From: Amycolatopsis mediterranei
Lineage (GTDB): Bacteria; Actinomycetota; Actinomycetes; Mycobacteriales; Pseudonocardiaceae
DNA: 64,000 nucleotides
Reading direction: 5' to 3'
Assembly (NCBI RefSeq): GCF_026017845.1
Contig: NZ_CP100416.1
Span: forward strand, 4,497,615-4,561,614
A program made the translations under genes and the position numbers. Positions 31,301 to 40,731 of the stretch are shown here, in pieces. The notes under the pieces were generated by a model. That model saw only the letters and a program-made list of their open reading frames with translations. It ran no database searches and was not told where the DNA came from. How positions within the stretch are numbered: the first letter of the stretch is position 1; each line of letters opens with the position of its first letter.

Positions 31301-34300
31301 GTGGTGCACCGCCAGGGCCGCGCGGATGAAGCTCACCACGCCCGCCGCCGCGCCCAGGTGCCCGAGCTGGCTCTTCACCGAGGACAACGCACACCCCGTC
31401 GCATCGGGCATCGCCTCGCGCAGGGCCGCCACCTCGATCGGGTCGCCGAGGCGGGTCCCGGTCCCGTGCGCCTCCACGTAGCCGACGTCCGCGCCCGGGC
31501 GGCCGGCCCGCCGGAGCGCGGCCTGGATCGCCGCGCGTTGCCCGGCCGGGGACGGTGCGCTGTAGCCCTGCTTCACCGCGCCGTCGTTGGTCAGGGCGGA
31601 GCCCGTGAGCACCGCATACACCGTGTCGCCGGCACGACGGGCCGCCGAAAGCGGCTTCAGCACCACCACGCCGACGCCGCTGCCGCCCACCGTGCCGTCC
31701 GCGTCGTCGCTGAACGGGCGGCAGTGCCCGTCCGCCGAGAAGATGTGCTGCGGCCGGTACCGGTACCCCGCGGCCAGGGTGACGTCGACGAGCACGCCGC
31801 CCGCCAGCATCACGTCCGCTTCGCCGCCTCGCAGCATCCCCGCCGCCTGGTGGACCGCGACCAGTGAACTCGAACACGCGGTCTGGGTCGTCAACGCGGG
31901 CCCGGTCAGGTCGAGGTGGTAGGCGACCTTCGTGGCGAGGAAGTCCTTCTCGTGGTGCAGGGCCAGCTGGAAGCCGTCGGGCAGCGCCGCCGGGTCGGCC
32001 TCGCGCAGCATCTGCTGGAAGTAGGTGTTCTCCCCACAGCCCGCGATCAGCCCGACGCCGGCACCCGAAGTGATCCCGGCGTGCGCCAAGGCCTCCACGC
32101 ACGCCATCAGCAGCTGCCGCTGCTGCGGGTCCATCAGCGCCGCGTCGCGGTGACTGATCCCGAAGTGCTCCGGGTCGAACGCCAGCGGATCGGCCGGCAG
32201 GCTGCGCGCGCCGACCAGGCCGTCCGCCGCCGGGAACTCCTCGATGCCCCGGCGACCCGAGACGACCAGTTCCCAGAACGCGGCCAGGTCCCGCGCGCCG
32301 GGCAGCCGCACCGCCATGCCGACGACCGCCACCGGCTCGTCGGCGGCATCCCGGCCCGCGGCCCGAGCCGGAGCCGGACCGCTCTCGAGGTGGCGCGTCA
32401 GGTCCCGGAGGGTGACGTGCTCGAAGAGGTCCGCCACGGTGAACCGGTAGCCGGCTTCGGCGCAGCGCAGGTGGAACCGCATCAGCGCCAGCGAGCCGGC
32501 GCCGGCGGCGAAGAACGTCTCGTCGGGACCGATCGGCGCACCGGTCACCTCTTCGAACAGCGCCGCCAGCTCGCTCGACGGCCGGTCGGCCGTCCGGTGG
32601 AGATCCGTCCCCGGCACGCGGACAGCCGCGTCCCGGTCGAGCTTCCCGCTCGGCGTGCGCGGCAGGGCGTCGACGACGCGGAAGCGGTCCACCCGCGCGT
32701 GCGGCGGCAGCAGCGGCACCAGGAAATCGGCCAGCTCCGACGCGGAAGGCGTCCGGCGGCACTCCAGGAACGCCGTCAGCCGGCCGTCCTCGGCCGCGAC
32801 CACCGCGTTGACGACGTCCGGATGCCGCAGCAGCGCCGCCTCGACCTGCCCGAGTTCGAGGCGGTGGCCGCTGAGCTTGACCTGCCGGTCGGCGCGGCCG
32901 TCGAAGTGCAGCAGCCCGGCGCGGTCGAAGTGGGCGAGGTCGCCGCTGCGGTAGTACAGCTCCGGCAGCTCGGCGAACTTCTCCGGAGCCGCTTCGCCGA
33001 GGTAACAGCGGTTCGCCGCGAGACCGCCGATGAGCAGCTCGCCGACCTGTCCCGGCGGCAGCGGCGCGCCCGCGGCGTCGGCGACCCGCAGGACCGCGTT
33101 CGCCACCGGACGCCCGATGGCGGGCCGGTCCGGCCACGCCGCGGGGTCGCCGTCGAGGGTCAGGGCGCTGACGACGTGGGTTTCGGTCGGGCCGTAGTGG
33201 TTGTGCAGGCGCGCGCCGGGCAGCCCGGCGAACCAGCGGCGGATCGCCGGCGTGCACACCAGCTGCTCGCCGGCGGTGATCACGTCCCGCAGCCGCGCCG
33301 GGTACCGCCCGAGCCGGACGCCGTGCTCGGCGAGCAGCTGCAACGCCACGTACGGCAGGAAGATCCGTTCGATCCCGGCGGTGTCCAGCTGCGCCAGCAG
33401 CGCCGGGACGTCGTGCCGCCATTCCGGGCGGATCAGGTGCAGCGCCCCGCCGCCGCAGAGCGTCGTGAAGATCTCCTGGAACGACACGTCGAACGAAAGC
33501 ATCGAGAACTGCTGCGTCGCCGCGGGCGGCGCGTCCTGCCACTGCAGCAGGTTGGCCAGCGTGCGGTCCGGGACGCGCACGCCCTTGGGCACGCCGGTCG
33601 AGCCCGAGGTGAACAGCGTGTAGAGCGGCCGTCCGGCGTGCCGGGCCGGGACGTGGGGCACCGGCCCGCCGGTGAGCGTGACGAACCGCCGCTCGACATC
33701 GGTCTCGAACGTTTCCCCGGGGGCGAGCAGGACGCAGCGCGGCCGGACCCGGTCGAGCATGGCGCGCAGCAGTTCCGGCGGGTACGCGGGGTCCAGCGGC
33801 ACGGCGGTGATATTCAGCCGGGCCAGGGCGAGGAGCGCGACGACGTGCTCGGCCGACGGCTTGAAGTACAGCGCGATGTCGGTGGCGTCCGCGGGCAGGG
33901 TGGCGGCGAGCCGGGCCGCGTGCGCGTCCAGTTCGGCGTACGTCAGCGTCGTGCCGCCGGTCAACGCCGGGGTGTCGGGGGTCCGCGCGACCTGCCGCGC
34001 GAAGCCTTCGGCCACGGTTTCCCACGTCAGCCCCGTGTCCGCACCACGGCCGTGGTCATGGCGGTCGGGCGTCCGGGCGTCGCCGTGCAGGGCGCGGTCG
34101 AAGACTTCGCCGAGGGCCGTCGCCTCGGCTTCGGTGAAGTGGCCATCGCCGTACTCCCACAGGCAGTCGAAGCCGTCGGGGCGTTCCACGACCGACAGCG
34201 TGAGCGCGCACTTGGCCTCGGCCGCTTCGATCCACTGTGGACTGACCGAGCAGCCGGGCAGCCGCAGCGCCGCGAAGTCGGTGTTCTCCAGGACGAACAG

Positions 34301-36901
34301 GTAGTCGAAGGCCGCGTACCCCGGATCGAGGTCGGCGAACGCGATGTCCTGGCCGTCCAGGGCCGCACCGGACGCTTCGCCGAGCCGGCGGAGCTGGGTG
34401 TCCAGGTCTTCTTCCGGGTCCACGGTCAGCGGCAGCCGGACGGTGTTGGCGAACATCCCGACGCTGTCTTCGAACTCGCGCACCGGCCGGTTCGCGACCG
34501 GGGCGGCGATCCGGGGCCGGGTCCGCCCGGTCACCGCGTAGAGGCTCCACGCGAACACGCCCAGCAGGAGCTGGAACCGGGTCAGGCCCAGCTCGCCGGC
34601 CCACTCGTCGACGCGCTCGCGGTCGATGCGGGTCGTGTGCAGCCGTCCGGCCAGGGACGCTTCACCGAGGGGCTCGGCGTCGTCGAAGCGGTCGGTCAGC
34701 TGGGCGCGGTAGCCGGGGGAGGCGAACCAGCGGGCCTGCCAGGCGGCGAAGTCGAGTGGCGTGTGCGCGCTCCGCGGTGAGGCGCCGGAAAGCTCCCGGA
34801 ACAGGATGTTGAGCGACCAGCCGTCGACCGCGATGTGGTGCAGGCACAGCAGGAACGTGCCGTCGGGACGCCAGGCCGCACGCAGCAGCCGGCCCGACGC
34901 GAAGTCGAACGGCGCGGTGAAGAAGTCCTCGCCGGGCTCGGTCCACGGGTCGTACGCCGGTTTCGTCACCTGCCGCAGGCCGTCGGGGGTGGCCTCGAAC
35001 GCGGTGCGCAGCGCCGGGTGCCGCTCGACCAGGCCACGCACGTCCCGGCGCAGGGCGTCGACGTCTGCTTCGCCGGTGACGCGGAAGGCCAGCGGCACGT
35101 GGTACGCCGTGGAGGCCGGATTTCGTTGCTGCAGAAGCCAAAGCCGCTGCTGCTCACTGGTGGCGGGTGCGGTGGCCGCGGTGGTCGGTGCGCCGGGCTC
35201 CGGGTAGGCCGCGCGGCCGGCGCCCGAGATCGCCGCGGCGAGATCGGCGAACGTCCCGCGCTGCACGACCGACGGCGCCAGGTCCGCGCCCCAGCGTTCC
35301 CGGATCGCGAACCGCAGCCGCAACGCCTTGAGCGAGTCGCCCCCGGACCGCAGCCACCGGTCGCCGGGACGGAGGTCCGGGACGTCGAGGGTCTCCGTGA
35401 CGACGTCCAAGACCTCGCGCTCCCACGCCGTCGCGTCGCCGCCGGACTCCGGCCGCCAGGACGAGAACCCGCCCGCCAGGAGCGCGGCTTCGTCGATCTT
35501 CCCGTTCGCGTTGCGGGGCAGCTCGCCGACGCGGAACACGTGGTGCGGCCGCATGTAGGCCGGCACGGTCTCGCTCAGGTGCGCTTCGAAGGCGTCGTAG
35601 GAGAGCTCGCCGGCCACGACGAAGGCGAGCAGCTCGGCCGTGGCCGCGCGGCGCACGGCGACGTGGACCTGCCGGATCTCCGGGTGGGCCAGGAGCCGCT
35701 GCTCCAGTTCGCCCGGCTCGATCCGGAACCCGCGGACCTTCACCTGCCGGTCGGTGCGCCCGACGTAGGCGTACCGGCCGCCCGGCAGCACCCGGACCAG
35801 GTCGCCGGTGCGGTAGAACCGGGCGCGGCCGTCGTCGAACCACGGCAGCCGGACGAACCGCCGCGCGGTCTCCGCGGGCAGGCCGCGGTAACCGAGCGCG
35901 ACGCCGGCTCCGGAGAGGTACAGCTCGGCGACCTCGCCTTCGGCGGCCACGCGCTCGTCCGGCGTCACCGCGACCGCGCCGGTGCCCGGCAGCGGACGGC
36001 CGATCGGCACGACGTCGCCGTCGAACCCGCGCGGGATCGCGTAGCTGAGCGCGAACGTCGTGGTCTCGGTCGGGCCGTAGCCGTTCTGCAGCCGCGTCGG
36101 GGCGTCCGGGTTGGCCCGGTACCAGCGGCGGATCAGCGGGGCGTTGAGCTGCTCGCCGCCGATGACGACGCGGCGCACGGTGGCGAAGCTGCCCGGCACG
36201 GTCTCGGCGACCGCGTTGAACAGCGTCGCGGTCACGAACATCGTGTCGATGTGCTCGCGGACCAGCGCGTCGGCGAAGGACTGCGGGTCGCGGACGGTTT
36301 CGTCGTCGAGCACGACGCACGTGCCGCCGGTCAGCAGCGGCACCCAGACCTCGAAGCTGAGCGCGTCGAACGCCGGGTTGGCCAGGCAGGCGAACCGCGT
36401 GCCGATGTCGAGCCAGCCGGGTTCGGCCAGCCGCAGGATCCCGGCGTCGCGGACCTCGACGCCCTTGGGCCGCCCGGTCGTGCCGGAGGTGGCGAAGAGG
36501 AACGACGCCGGTGCGGGCTCGGCGGGCGTGCCCGCTTCGGCGGGTTCGGCCAGGAGTTCGGCCGGCGTGACGCCGGGCAGCTCGTCGCTGACGACGGTGG
36601 CCGCGCGCGCGTCGGCGAGGATGGCGTCCCGGCGCGCGGGCGGGCTCTGCCGGTCCAGCGGGACGACCTGGCCGCCGAGGCGCAGCACGCCCAGCATGAC
36701 CTGGATCAGCTCCGCCGACCGCGGCAACGCGACGGCGACCGCGTCACCCGGGCGGATTCCCCGGTGGGCCAGGGCTTCCGCGACGGCGGCGGCGCCCGCG
36801 TTCAGCTCGGCGTAGGTGAGCCGGCGGAGGCCGTCGGACACGGCGAGGGCGTCCGGGTGCCGCAGGGCCCGGTCGTGGACGCGGCGGGCGATCGACGTCA
36901 T
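28361..36901 (-). CDS. Hybrid NRPS/PKS: A-T-C-A-T-KS-KR-ACP-TE
   Basis: A 2846-residue megasynthase. Domains in order are A1 (1-480), T1 (GGDSLKAL, about 522), C (HHIAVDG, about 690), A2 (1000-1400), T2 (AGAGSLALM, about 1470), KS (1515-1920; active Cys in TACSSS about 1674, plus EAHGTGT and KSQLGH), KR (GGTGGIG about 2325, catalytic Tyr in LDYAAANG), ACP (GADSLTLLD, about 2570) and TE (GWSFGAW, Ser about 2701). By hand alignment to GrsA, A1 reads DAFFVGGTF (Val/Ile-like) and A2 reads DVQFIAHVV (Pro). There is no AT, so malonyl must be loaded in trans. The predicted unit is an aliphatic residue joined to Pro extended by a reduced ketide. ATGA overlap with the upstream NRPS. Confidence 0.93.
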   Translation of the reverse strand: MTSIARRVHDRALRHPDALAVSDGLRRLTYAELNAGAAAVAEALAHRGIRPGDAVAVALPRSAELIQVMLGVLRLGGQVVPLDRQSPPARRDAILADARAATVVSDELPGVTPAELLAEPAEAGTPAEPAPASFLFATSGTTGRPKGVEVRDAGILRLAEPGWLDIGTRFACLANPAFDALSFEVWVPLLTGGTCVVLDDETVRDPQSFADALVREHIDTMFVTATLFNAVAETVPGSFATVRRVVIGGEQLNAPLIRRWYRANPDAPTRLQNGYGPTETTTFALSYAIPRGFDGDVVPIGRPLPGTGAVAVTPDERVAAEGEVAELYLSGAGVALGYRGLPAETARRFVRLPWFDDGRARFYRTGDLVRVLPGGRYAYVGRTDRQVKVRGFRIEPGELEQRLLAHPEIRQVHVAVRRAATAELLAFVVAGELSYDAFEAHLSETVPAYMRPHHVFRVGELPRNANGKIDEAALLAGGFSSWRPESGGDATAWEREVLDVVTETLDVPDLRPGDRWLRSGGDSLKALRLRFAIRERWGADLAPSVVQRGTFADLAAAISGAGRAAYPEPGAPTTAATAPATSEQQRLWLLQQRNPASTAYHVPLAFRVTGEADVDALRRDVRGLVERHPALRTAFEATPDGLRQVTKPAYDPWTEPGEDFFTAPFDFASGRLLRAAWRPDGTFLLCLHHIAVDGWSLNILFRELSGASPRSAHTPLDFAAWQARWFASPGYRAQLTDRFDDAEPLGEASLAGRLHTTRIDRERVDEWAGELGLTRFQLLLGVFAWSLYAVTGRTRPRIAAPVANRPVREFEDSVGMFANTVRLPLTVDPEEDLDTQLRRLGEASGAALDGQDIAFADLDPGYAAFDYLFVLENTDFAALRLPGCSVSPQWIEAAEAKCALTLSVVERPDGFDCLWEYGDGHFTEAEATALGEVFDRALHGDARTPDRHDHGRGADTGLTWETVAEGFARQVARTPDTPALTGGTTLTYAELDAHAARLAATLPADATDIALYFKPSAEHVVALLALARLNITAVPLDPAYPPELLRAMLDRVRPRCVLLAPGETFETDVERRFVTLTGGPVPHVPARHAGRPLYTLFTSGSTGVPKGVRVPDRTLANLLQWQDAPPAATQQFSMLSFDVSFQEIFTTLCGGGALHLIRPEWRHDVPALLAQLDTAGIERIFLPYVALQLLAEHGVRLGRYPARLRDVITAGEQLVCTPAIRRWFAGLPGARLHNHYGPTETHVVSALTLDGDPAAWPDRPAIGRPVANAVLRVADAAGAPLPPGQVGELLIGGLAANRCYLGEAAPEKFAELPELYYRSGDLAHFDRAGLLHFDGRADRQVKLSGHRLELGQVEAALLRHPDVVNAVVAAEDGRLTAFLECRRTPSASELADFLVPLLPPHARVDRFRVVDALPRTPSGKLDRDAAVRVPGTDLHRTADRPSSELAALFEEVTGAPIGPDETFFAAGAGSLALMRFHLRCAEAGYRFTVADLFEHVTLRDLTRHLESGPAPARAAGRDAADEPVAVVGMAVRLPGARDLAAFWELVVSGRRGIEEFPAADGLVGARSLPADPLAFDPEHFGISHRDAALMDPQQRQLLMACVEALAHAGITSGAGVGLIAGCGENTYFQQMLREADPAALPDGFQLALHHEKDFLATKVAYHLDLTGPALTTQTACSSSLVAVHQAAGMLRGGEADVMLAGGVLVDVTLAAGYRYRPQHIFSADGHCRPFSDDADGTVGGSGVGVVVLKPLSAARRAGDTVYAVLTGSALTNDGAVKQGYSAPSPAGQRAAIQAALRRAGRPGADVGYVEAHGTGTRLGDPIEVAALREAMPDATGCALSSVKSQLGHLGAAAGVVSFIRAALAVHHGVLPPTVDFRAPNPAVDLGPFRVPTRAEPWPAGPRVAGVSSFGIGGTNAHVVLESVRPVPPPRPDPVRCLVLSARSAAALRLAAARVADYLAAHPESYVDVLRHLQTGRPEERWRMAAACEDAAAAVEWLRTAEPQEVPSAALARANAASTPTEPQKAPSAPLSPANAASAPAQPRHAPTSPPREAAEAAAAWTVGAPVGWSQAPCPAPWDFPPPAFAARDFDFPRKPATTRRPETAWLHQPTWVRLRRATTAAPTDRVLVICGEGPLTAPALDAAYPRVVRVQAADRFARPSPDTFEADPADTAQLRQILDVLPDTGIDWLHTLPLGIAGPVGEESLDRARWACLDTPAALLRAAHDRPLRTWWVSAGAVPANTPVTHPEAGLLAGVTAVGPQESGLPGHWVDLERPDLDRIADLLTGPTPPERVALRAGFWWTQGSAPVAATEVELHDGTYLVLGGTGGIGTAVAEELLTRTSGRVILLARHPFLPEALKPWADRVDLLAADLSTVTADEIPGPLAGIVHAAGTPAGGLIATRGASTPTGKLAGALLVERLIERDRPDFAVYCSSLSAQFGGAGQLDYAAANGFLDALAHRDGPTARLAIGWDVWRDSGMAVTALETDTRHQAHLAVGLSDEEGRRTFARALATGLPHLLVATTGLDAARAFHEREATPTVKPAAADLTEEVRALLGVAELDPDVPLYDLGADSLTLLDVVDSVKRLYGVDLDLAWLGPEVTMSALLAKLAEAADTGEVVVQVWREGSGEQAVCLVHPVGGDVHAYRPLVEALPPGLGVCVIADPALGRPEPPGWPVADRARRYYAAVRTQFPGRTWQLAGWSFGAWVAAGMAAEAEAAGQPVRALHLIDPPPPGASAAGYSDAQLETVFERELGASGGTAGEHARRLARACRANLRSMTGHELPRLTTTPSHVWLATEPEPGLPVAGRDGWRALLPEPSDWHELPATHYGIVRAPHVTAVAAAIGL
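30775..30910. repeat. 60-bp tandem duplication inside the KS-KR linker
   Basis: Two adjacent 60-bp units and part of a third encode the similar 20-residue segments PQEVPSAALARANAASTPTE and PQKAPSAPLSPANAASAPAQ. They lie in the Pro/Ala-rich linker after the KS, where an AT domain would normally be. Reading frame is kept. This looks like recent in-frame slippage or duplication in a tolerant spacer. Confidence 0.75.
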
Positions 36902-39900
36902 CGAGCCGCCAGCTCGGCCGAGATCAGCTTGGCGACCAGCGGCAGCGCGTCGCTTTCCAGCATGTCCCAGTGCCCGCAGTCCGCGGGGACCACCTCGAAC
37001 TCGCCACGGGCGCGGCGGCGCCAGAACTCGGCGGTGCCGGGGATGGTGTCCTCGCCGACGGCCTGCACGAACACCACGCGCGCCGCCGTCTCGCCCGGAT
37101 CGTGCTCGCGGGCGGTCAGCCGGTTGTGGTTGTACGTGCGGTGGTAGCGCTCGATCTGCGCATCCTCGATCCCGGGGTACATCCCGTTGAAGCGGACCAG
37201 TTTCTCGCGGAACTCGGCCGCGGGCACCGGCTCGATGGCCGCCTTCCCGGCGGGGTCGTCGGTGGCGGTGGTGTCGAGCAGGACGACGCTGACGCGCGGG
37301 TGGTGCTCCGCGAGCCGGCGACCCATTTCGTAGGCGACCAAACCGCCGTACGAAAGTCCACAGAGGACCAGCGTTTCCTCCGGCCGCGGGGCGACCAGCC
37401 GCAGGTACTCCTCGGCCATCGCCTCGACGCTCGGCAGCGGCGCTTCACCGGCGTTGAGCCCGGGAGACTGGATGCCCACGACACCGGCGTCCTCGGGCAG
37501 GGCCGCGCTGAGCGGCAGGTAGCAGAACGCCGTGCCGCCCGCCGGGTGCACGCAGACGACCCGGGCGCGCCCGGCGCCGCGGCGGAACTCGATCAGGCTG
37601 CCGCCCGCCGGTGGGCGGTCCGTGCGCAGCAGCGCGGCCTGCGCCTCGATGGTCGGGTGCAGGATGACGTCCCGGATCGGCAGCTCGCGGCCGAACTCCG
37701 CGCCGATCGCGTGGGCCAGCTTGATCGCCGAGATCGACGTGCCGCCGACGTCGAAAAAGCCGTCCGAGACGCCGATCGCGGGGTGCAGCAGCAGATCGCG
37801 CCAGATCCGCAGCAGGGCGAGTTCGACGTGGTCGCGCGGGGCCGCGGTGTTGACCGCTGCCGGTGCGCTCGCCCGGGCGCGGGCCAGGACGGCGTCGCGG
37901 TCGAGCTTGCCGCTGCGGCTCAGCGGCAGCCGGTCGAACTCGGCGAACACCGACGGGATCATGTAGTCCGGCAGCCGGTCCGCCAGCGCGGCCCGCCACT
38001 CGTGCGGAGTCCGCGGCTCGCCGGCGACGCCGGCGACGAGCCGCGGCTCGCCTTCGCGGTCCACCAGCACGGCGGCCTCCCGGACGCCGGGCACGGCCAG
38101 CAGTGCGGCCGTCACCTCGCCGGGCTCGATGCGGAACCCCCGCAGCTTGATCTGGTCGTCGCGGCGGCCGGCGTACTCGGCTTGGCCGTCCGGCAGCCAT
38201 CGAGCGAGGTCACCGGTGCGGTACATCCTCTCGCCCGGAACGAACGGATCCGCCACGAACCGCTCGGCGGTCAGCCCCGGCCGGTGCAGGTACCCTCGGG
38301 CCAGGCAGTCGCCGGCCAGGAAGACCTCGCCCACCACACCCGGCGGCACCGGGCGCAGCCGCTCGTCGAGGAGGTACACCCGCGAGCCGGGCAGCGGCCG
38401 CCCGATCGGCGCCGGGCGGTCCCGTGGCTGCGGGTCGACGTGCGCGGTGGCGTAGAGGGTGGCTTCGGTCGGCCCGTAGCCGAAGCAGATCCGCAGCCCG
38501 GGCAGAGCGGCGGCGAACCGGGCGAGCGCGGCCTCCGGCAGTGGTTCGACGCCGGTCAGCAGCTGCCGCAACGCGAGCCCGTGCACGCGCGTGGGATCTT
38601 CGTCGACCCACCGGACGTAGGCGGGTGGCAGGAAGGCCTGCACCACTCGGTGTTCCCGCAGCCACGCCATCAAGGCCGCCGGATCGGGCCGGACGTCCTC
38701 GGGCGCGATGTGCAGTACAGCGCCCGTGGTCAGCGGCAGCAGTAGTTCGTGCACCGAGGCGTCGAAGCCGATGCTCGACCACGCCGACGTCGCCTCACCG
38801 GGGGTCGCCCCGAAGCGGTCCAGCCACTGGTCGAAGAGGGCGAGGACGCTGTGGTAGGTCACGGCGACGCCCTTCGGGCGCCCGGTCGACCCCGACGTGT
38901 AGATCACGTAAGCCGTGTCGCCGCGCTCGGTTGCGACCGGTCTCCGGGTCTCGTCGCCTTCGGCCTCGAGCTCGGGAACGTCGTGCCCGAGGACCAGCAC
39001 GGGGCACGCGTCCTCGACCATCGCCGCCCGGCGGGCGGCCGGCTGGGCCGGATCGAGCGGGAGGTAGGCGGCGCCGGTCTTCAGCACGGCCAGCACGGCG
39101 GTGACCAGGTCCGCCGACCGTCCACTGAGGACACCCACCACCCGGCCCCGGCCGGCCCCGCGGGCGCGCAGGGCGTTCGCCAGCTTGGTGCTGCGGCGGT
39201 CGAGCTCGCCGTAGGTGCGGGTCCGGCCGTCGCAGACGAGCGCGGGCGCGTCCGGGGTCGTGTCGGCGTGGGCGGTGAACCGCTCGACGAGCCCGCCGGG
39301 ACGTCGTCGCGGCCGCGGGCCGGTGCTCCAGGCGGTGAGGATCTCCCGGCGTTCGGCGGCGTCGAGGAGCTCGTAGCTCGCGATTTCGGCGTCCGGCCGG
39401 GTGGCCAGCTGGTCCAGCAACCGGACGAGGTACCGCGCGTACCGCTCGGCGGTCTCGTGGTCGAAGAGGGCGACGGCGTAGTCGAGGTGTCCGAGAACAT
39501 CGCCGCCGTCGCCGTTCTCGCCGGCGAGGCCGAGGGCGAGGTCGAACTTCGCGGGGGCGTGCTCCACGTCGAGGGGTTCGACGGCCACGTCCGGCAGCTC
39601 CAGGAGGTCGTGCTGGGTCGGCACCCAGGCGAACATCGTCTGGAACAGCGGGGTGTGCGCCGGGCTGCGCGGCGGGTTCACCAGCTCGACGACCCGTTCG
39701 AACGGCAGCTCGGCGTGGTCGATCGCGCCCCGCAGGGCCGCGCGGACCTCCTTGAGCAGGGTGGCCCCGGTGCGGGCACCGGACAGGTCGGCGCGCACGG
39801 CCAGCGTGTTGACGAAGAACCCGAGCGTGTCGGGGTACTCGCCGCCGGCGCCGCGGCTGGCGGTGGGGACGCCGACAACGATGTCAGTTTGCCCGGAAAG

Positions 39901-40731
39901 CCGGGACAACAGAAGGTTCCAGCAGGTCAGGATGGTGGAGTAGAGCGTGACGCCGTGCTCGCGCGCCACCGCTGTCAGCCGGGCGGTGAGGTCCGGTCCG
40001 AGGGCCACGGGCACCCGCGCGCCGCGGAAGTCCTGCCGGGCCGGGCGCGGCCGGTCGGCGGGCAGCTCCAGCACCGGCGGCACCCCGTCGAGCCGCTCCT
40101 GCCAGTAGGCCTCGTGCGGCGCCGGGCCGTCGCCGGCCAGCCAGTCCTGCTGCGCCAGGGCGTGGTCGCGGTAGGGCCGCGCGGGCGGCAGGTCCGGTTC
40201 CGTGCCGCTCAGCTGCGCGGCGTAGAGGACGCCGAGTTCCCGCAGCAGCAGGGTCCGGGACCAGCCGTCGAAGACGACGTGGTGCACGGTGATCAGCAGG
40301 ACGTGCTGCTCGTCGTCCCGGAACTGTCGGTGCTCCCCGGTAGCGTGGAGATCGGGGGGCGGCGCCCCGGCCCCGGCCAGCAACCGCGCCCGGGCCAGCG
40401 GCGCCCGCGTCAGGTCGAACGGTTCGAACGGATCGCTCCGCCGCAGCTCGGCCGCTTCACCCGGCCCGGCGACCTCGGTGACGACCAACGGAAACCCGTG
40501 GCCGGCGGGCTCGACGACCTGCACCGGCCGGCCGTCTTCGACGACGATCCGGGTCCGCAGGGCTTCGTGGCGGTCGGCCAACGCGGCGAAGGCCCGGTGC
40601 AGTGCCTCGCGGTCCAGCGGTCCCCGCAGGGTGAAGGCCATGGTCTCGTTGTAGGCCGGTCCCGCGCCGTCCAGCTGGGAAACGGTCCAAAGGCGCTGCT
40701 GACCGGACGACAGCGGGGCGGACACTCGCAT
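36898..40731 (-). CDS. Single-module NRPS: C-A-T-TE
   Basis: A 1277-residue synthetase. The C domain (1-440) has HHVVFDG at about 150. The A domain (460-960) has YTSGSTGRPKG (about 610) and GYGPTEATLY (about 750). T is GGTSISAIKL (about 1000), and TE (1050-1277) has GLSYGG (Ser about 1126) and a final CGHW. The hand-read specificity code DAHFLGGLY matches no code I know, so the residue is unassigned. A starting C domain with no upstream carrier suggests N-acylation or use of the partner protein's product. First gene of the operon; its stop overlaps the next start. No MbtH gene is seen. The 171 bp upstream should hold the promoter. Confidence 0.92.
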   Translation of the reverse strand: MRVSAPLSSGQQRLWTVSQLDGAGPAYNETMAFTLRGPLDREALHRAFAALADRHEALRTRIVVEDGRPVQVVEPAGHGFPLVVTEVAGPGEAAELRRSDPFEPFDLTRAPLARARLLAGAGAPPPDLHATGEHRQFRDDEQHVLLITVHHVVFDGWSRTLLLRELGVLYAAQLSGTEPDLPPARPYRDHALAQQDWLAGDGPAPHEAYWQERLDGVPPVLELPADRPRPARQDFRGARVPVALGPDLTARLTAVAREHGVTLYSTILTCWNLLLSRLSGQTDIVVGVPTASRGAGGEYPDTLGFFVNTLAVRADLSGARTGATLLKEVRAALRGAIDHAELPFERVVELVNPPRSPAHTPLFQTMFAWVPTQHDLLELPDVAVEPLDVEHAPAKFDLALGLAGENGDGGDVLGHLDYAVALFDHETAERYARYLVRLLDQLATRPDAEIASYELLDAAERREILTAWSTGPRPRRRPGGLVERFTAHADTTPDAPALVCDGRTRTYGELDRRSTKLANALRARGAGRGRVVGVLSGRSADLVTAVLAVLKTGAAYLPLDPAQPAARRAAMVEDACPVLVLGHDVPELEAEGDETRRPVATERGDTAYVIYTSGSTGRPKGVAVTYHSVLALFDQWLDRFGATPGEATSAWSSIGFDASVHELLLPLTTGAVLHIAPEDVRPDPAALMAWLREHRVVQAFLPPAYVRWVDEDPTRVHGLALRQLLTGVEPLPEAALARFAAALPGLRICFGYGPTEATLYATAHVDPQPRDRPAPIGRPLPGSRVYLLDERLRPVPPGVVGEVFLAGDCLARGYLHRPGLTAERFVADPFVPGERMYRTGDLARWLPDGQAEYAGRRDDQIKLRGFRIEPGEVTAALLAVPGVREAAVLVDREGEPRLVAGVAGEPRTPHEWRAALADRLPDYMIPSVFAEFDRLPLSRSGKLDRDAVLARARASAPAAVNTAAPRDHVELALLRIWRDLLLHPAIGVSDGFFDVGGTSISAIKLAHAIGAEFGRELPIRDVILHPTIEAQAALLRTDRPPAGGSLIEFRRGAGRARVVCVHPAGGTAFCYLPLSAALPEDAGVVGIQSPGLNAGEAPLPSVEAMAEEYLRLVAPRPEETLVLCGLSYGGLVAYEMGRRLAEHHPRVSVVLLDTTATDDPAGKAAIEPVPAAEFREKLVRFNGMYPGIEDAQIERYHRTYNHNRLTAREHDPGETAARVVFVQAVGEDTIPGTAEFWRRRARGEFEVVPADCGHWDMLESDALPLVAKLISAELAAR

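Noticed and set aside
31916..34780. 954-codon frame antisense to the NRPS/PKS gene
   Set aside because: Composition is that of an antisense shadow and no domain motif is present; the same holds for the long plus-strand frames at 28394, 34835, 36970 and 38749.
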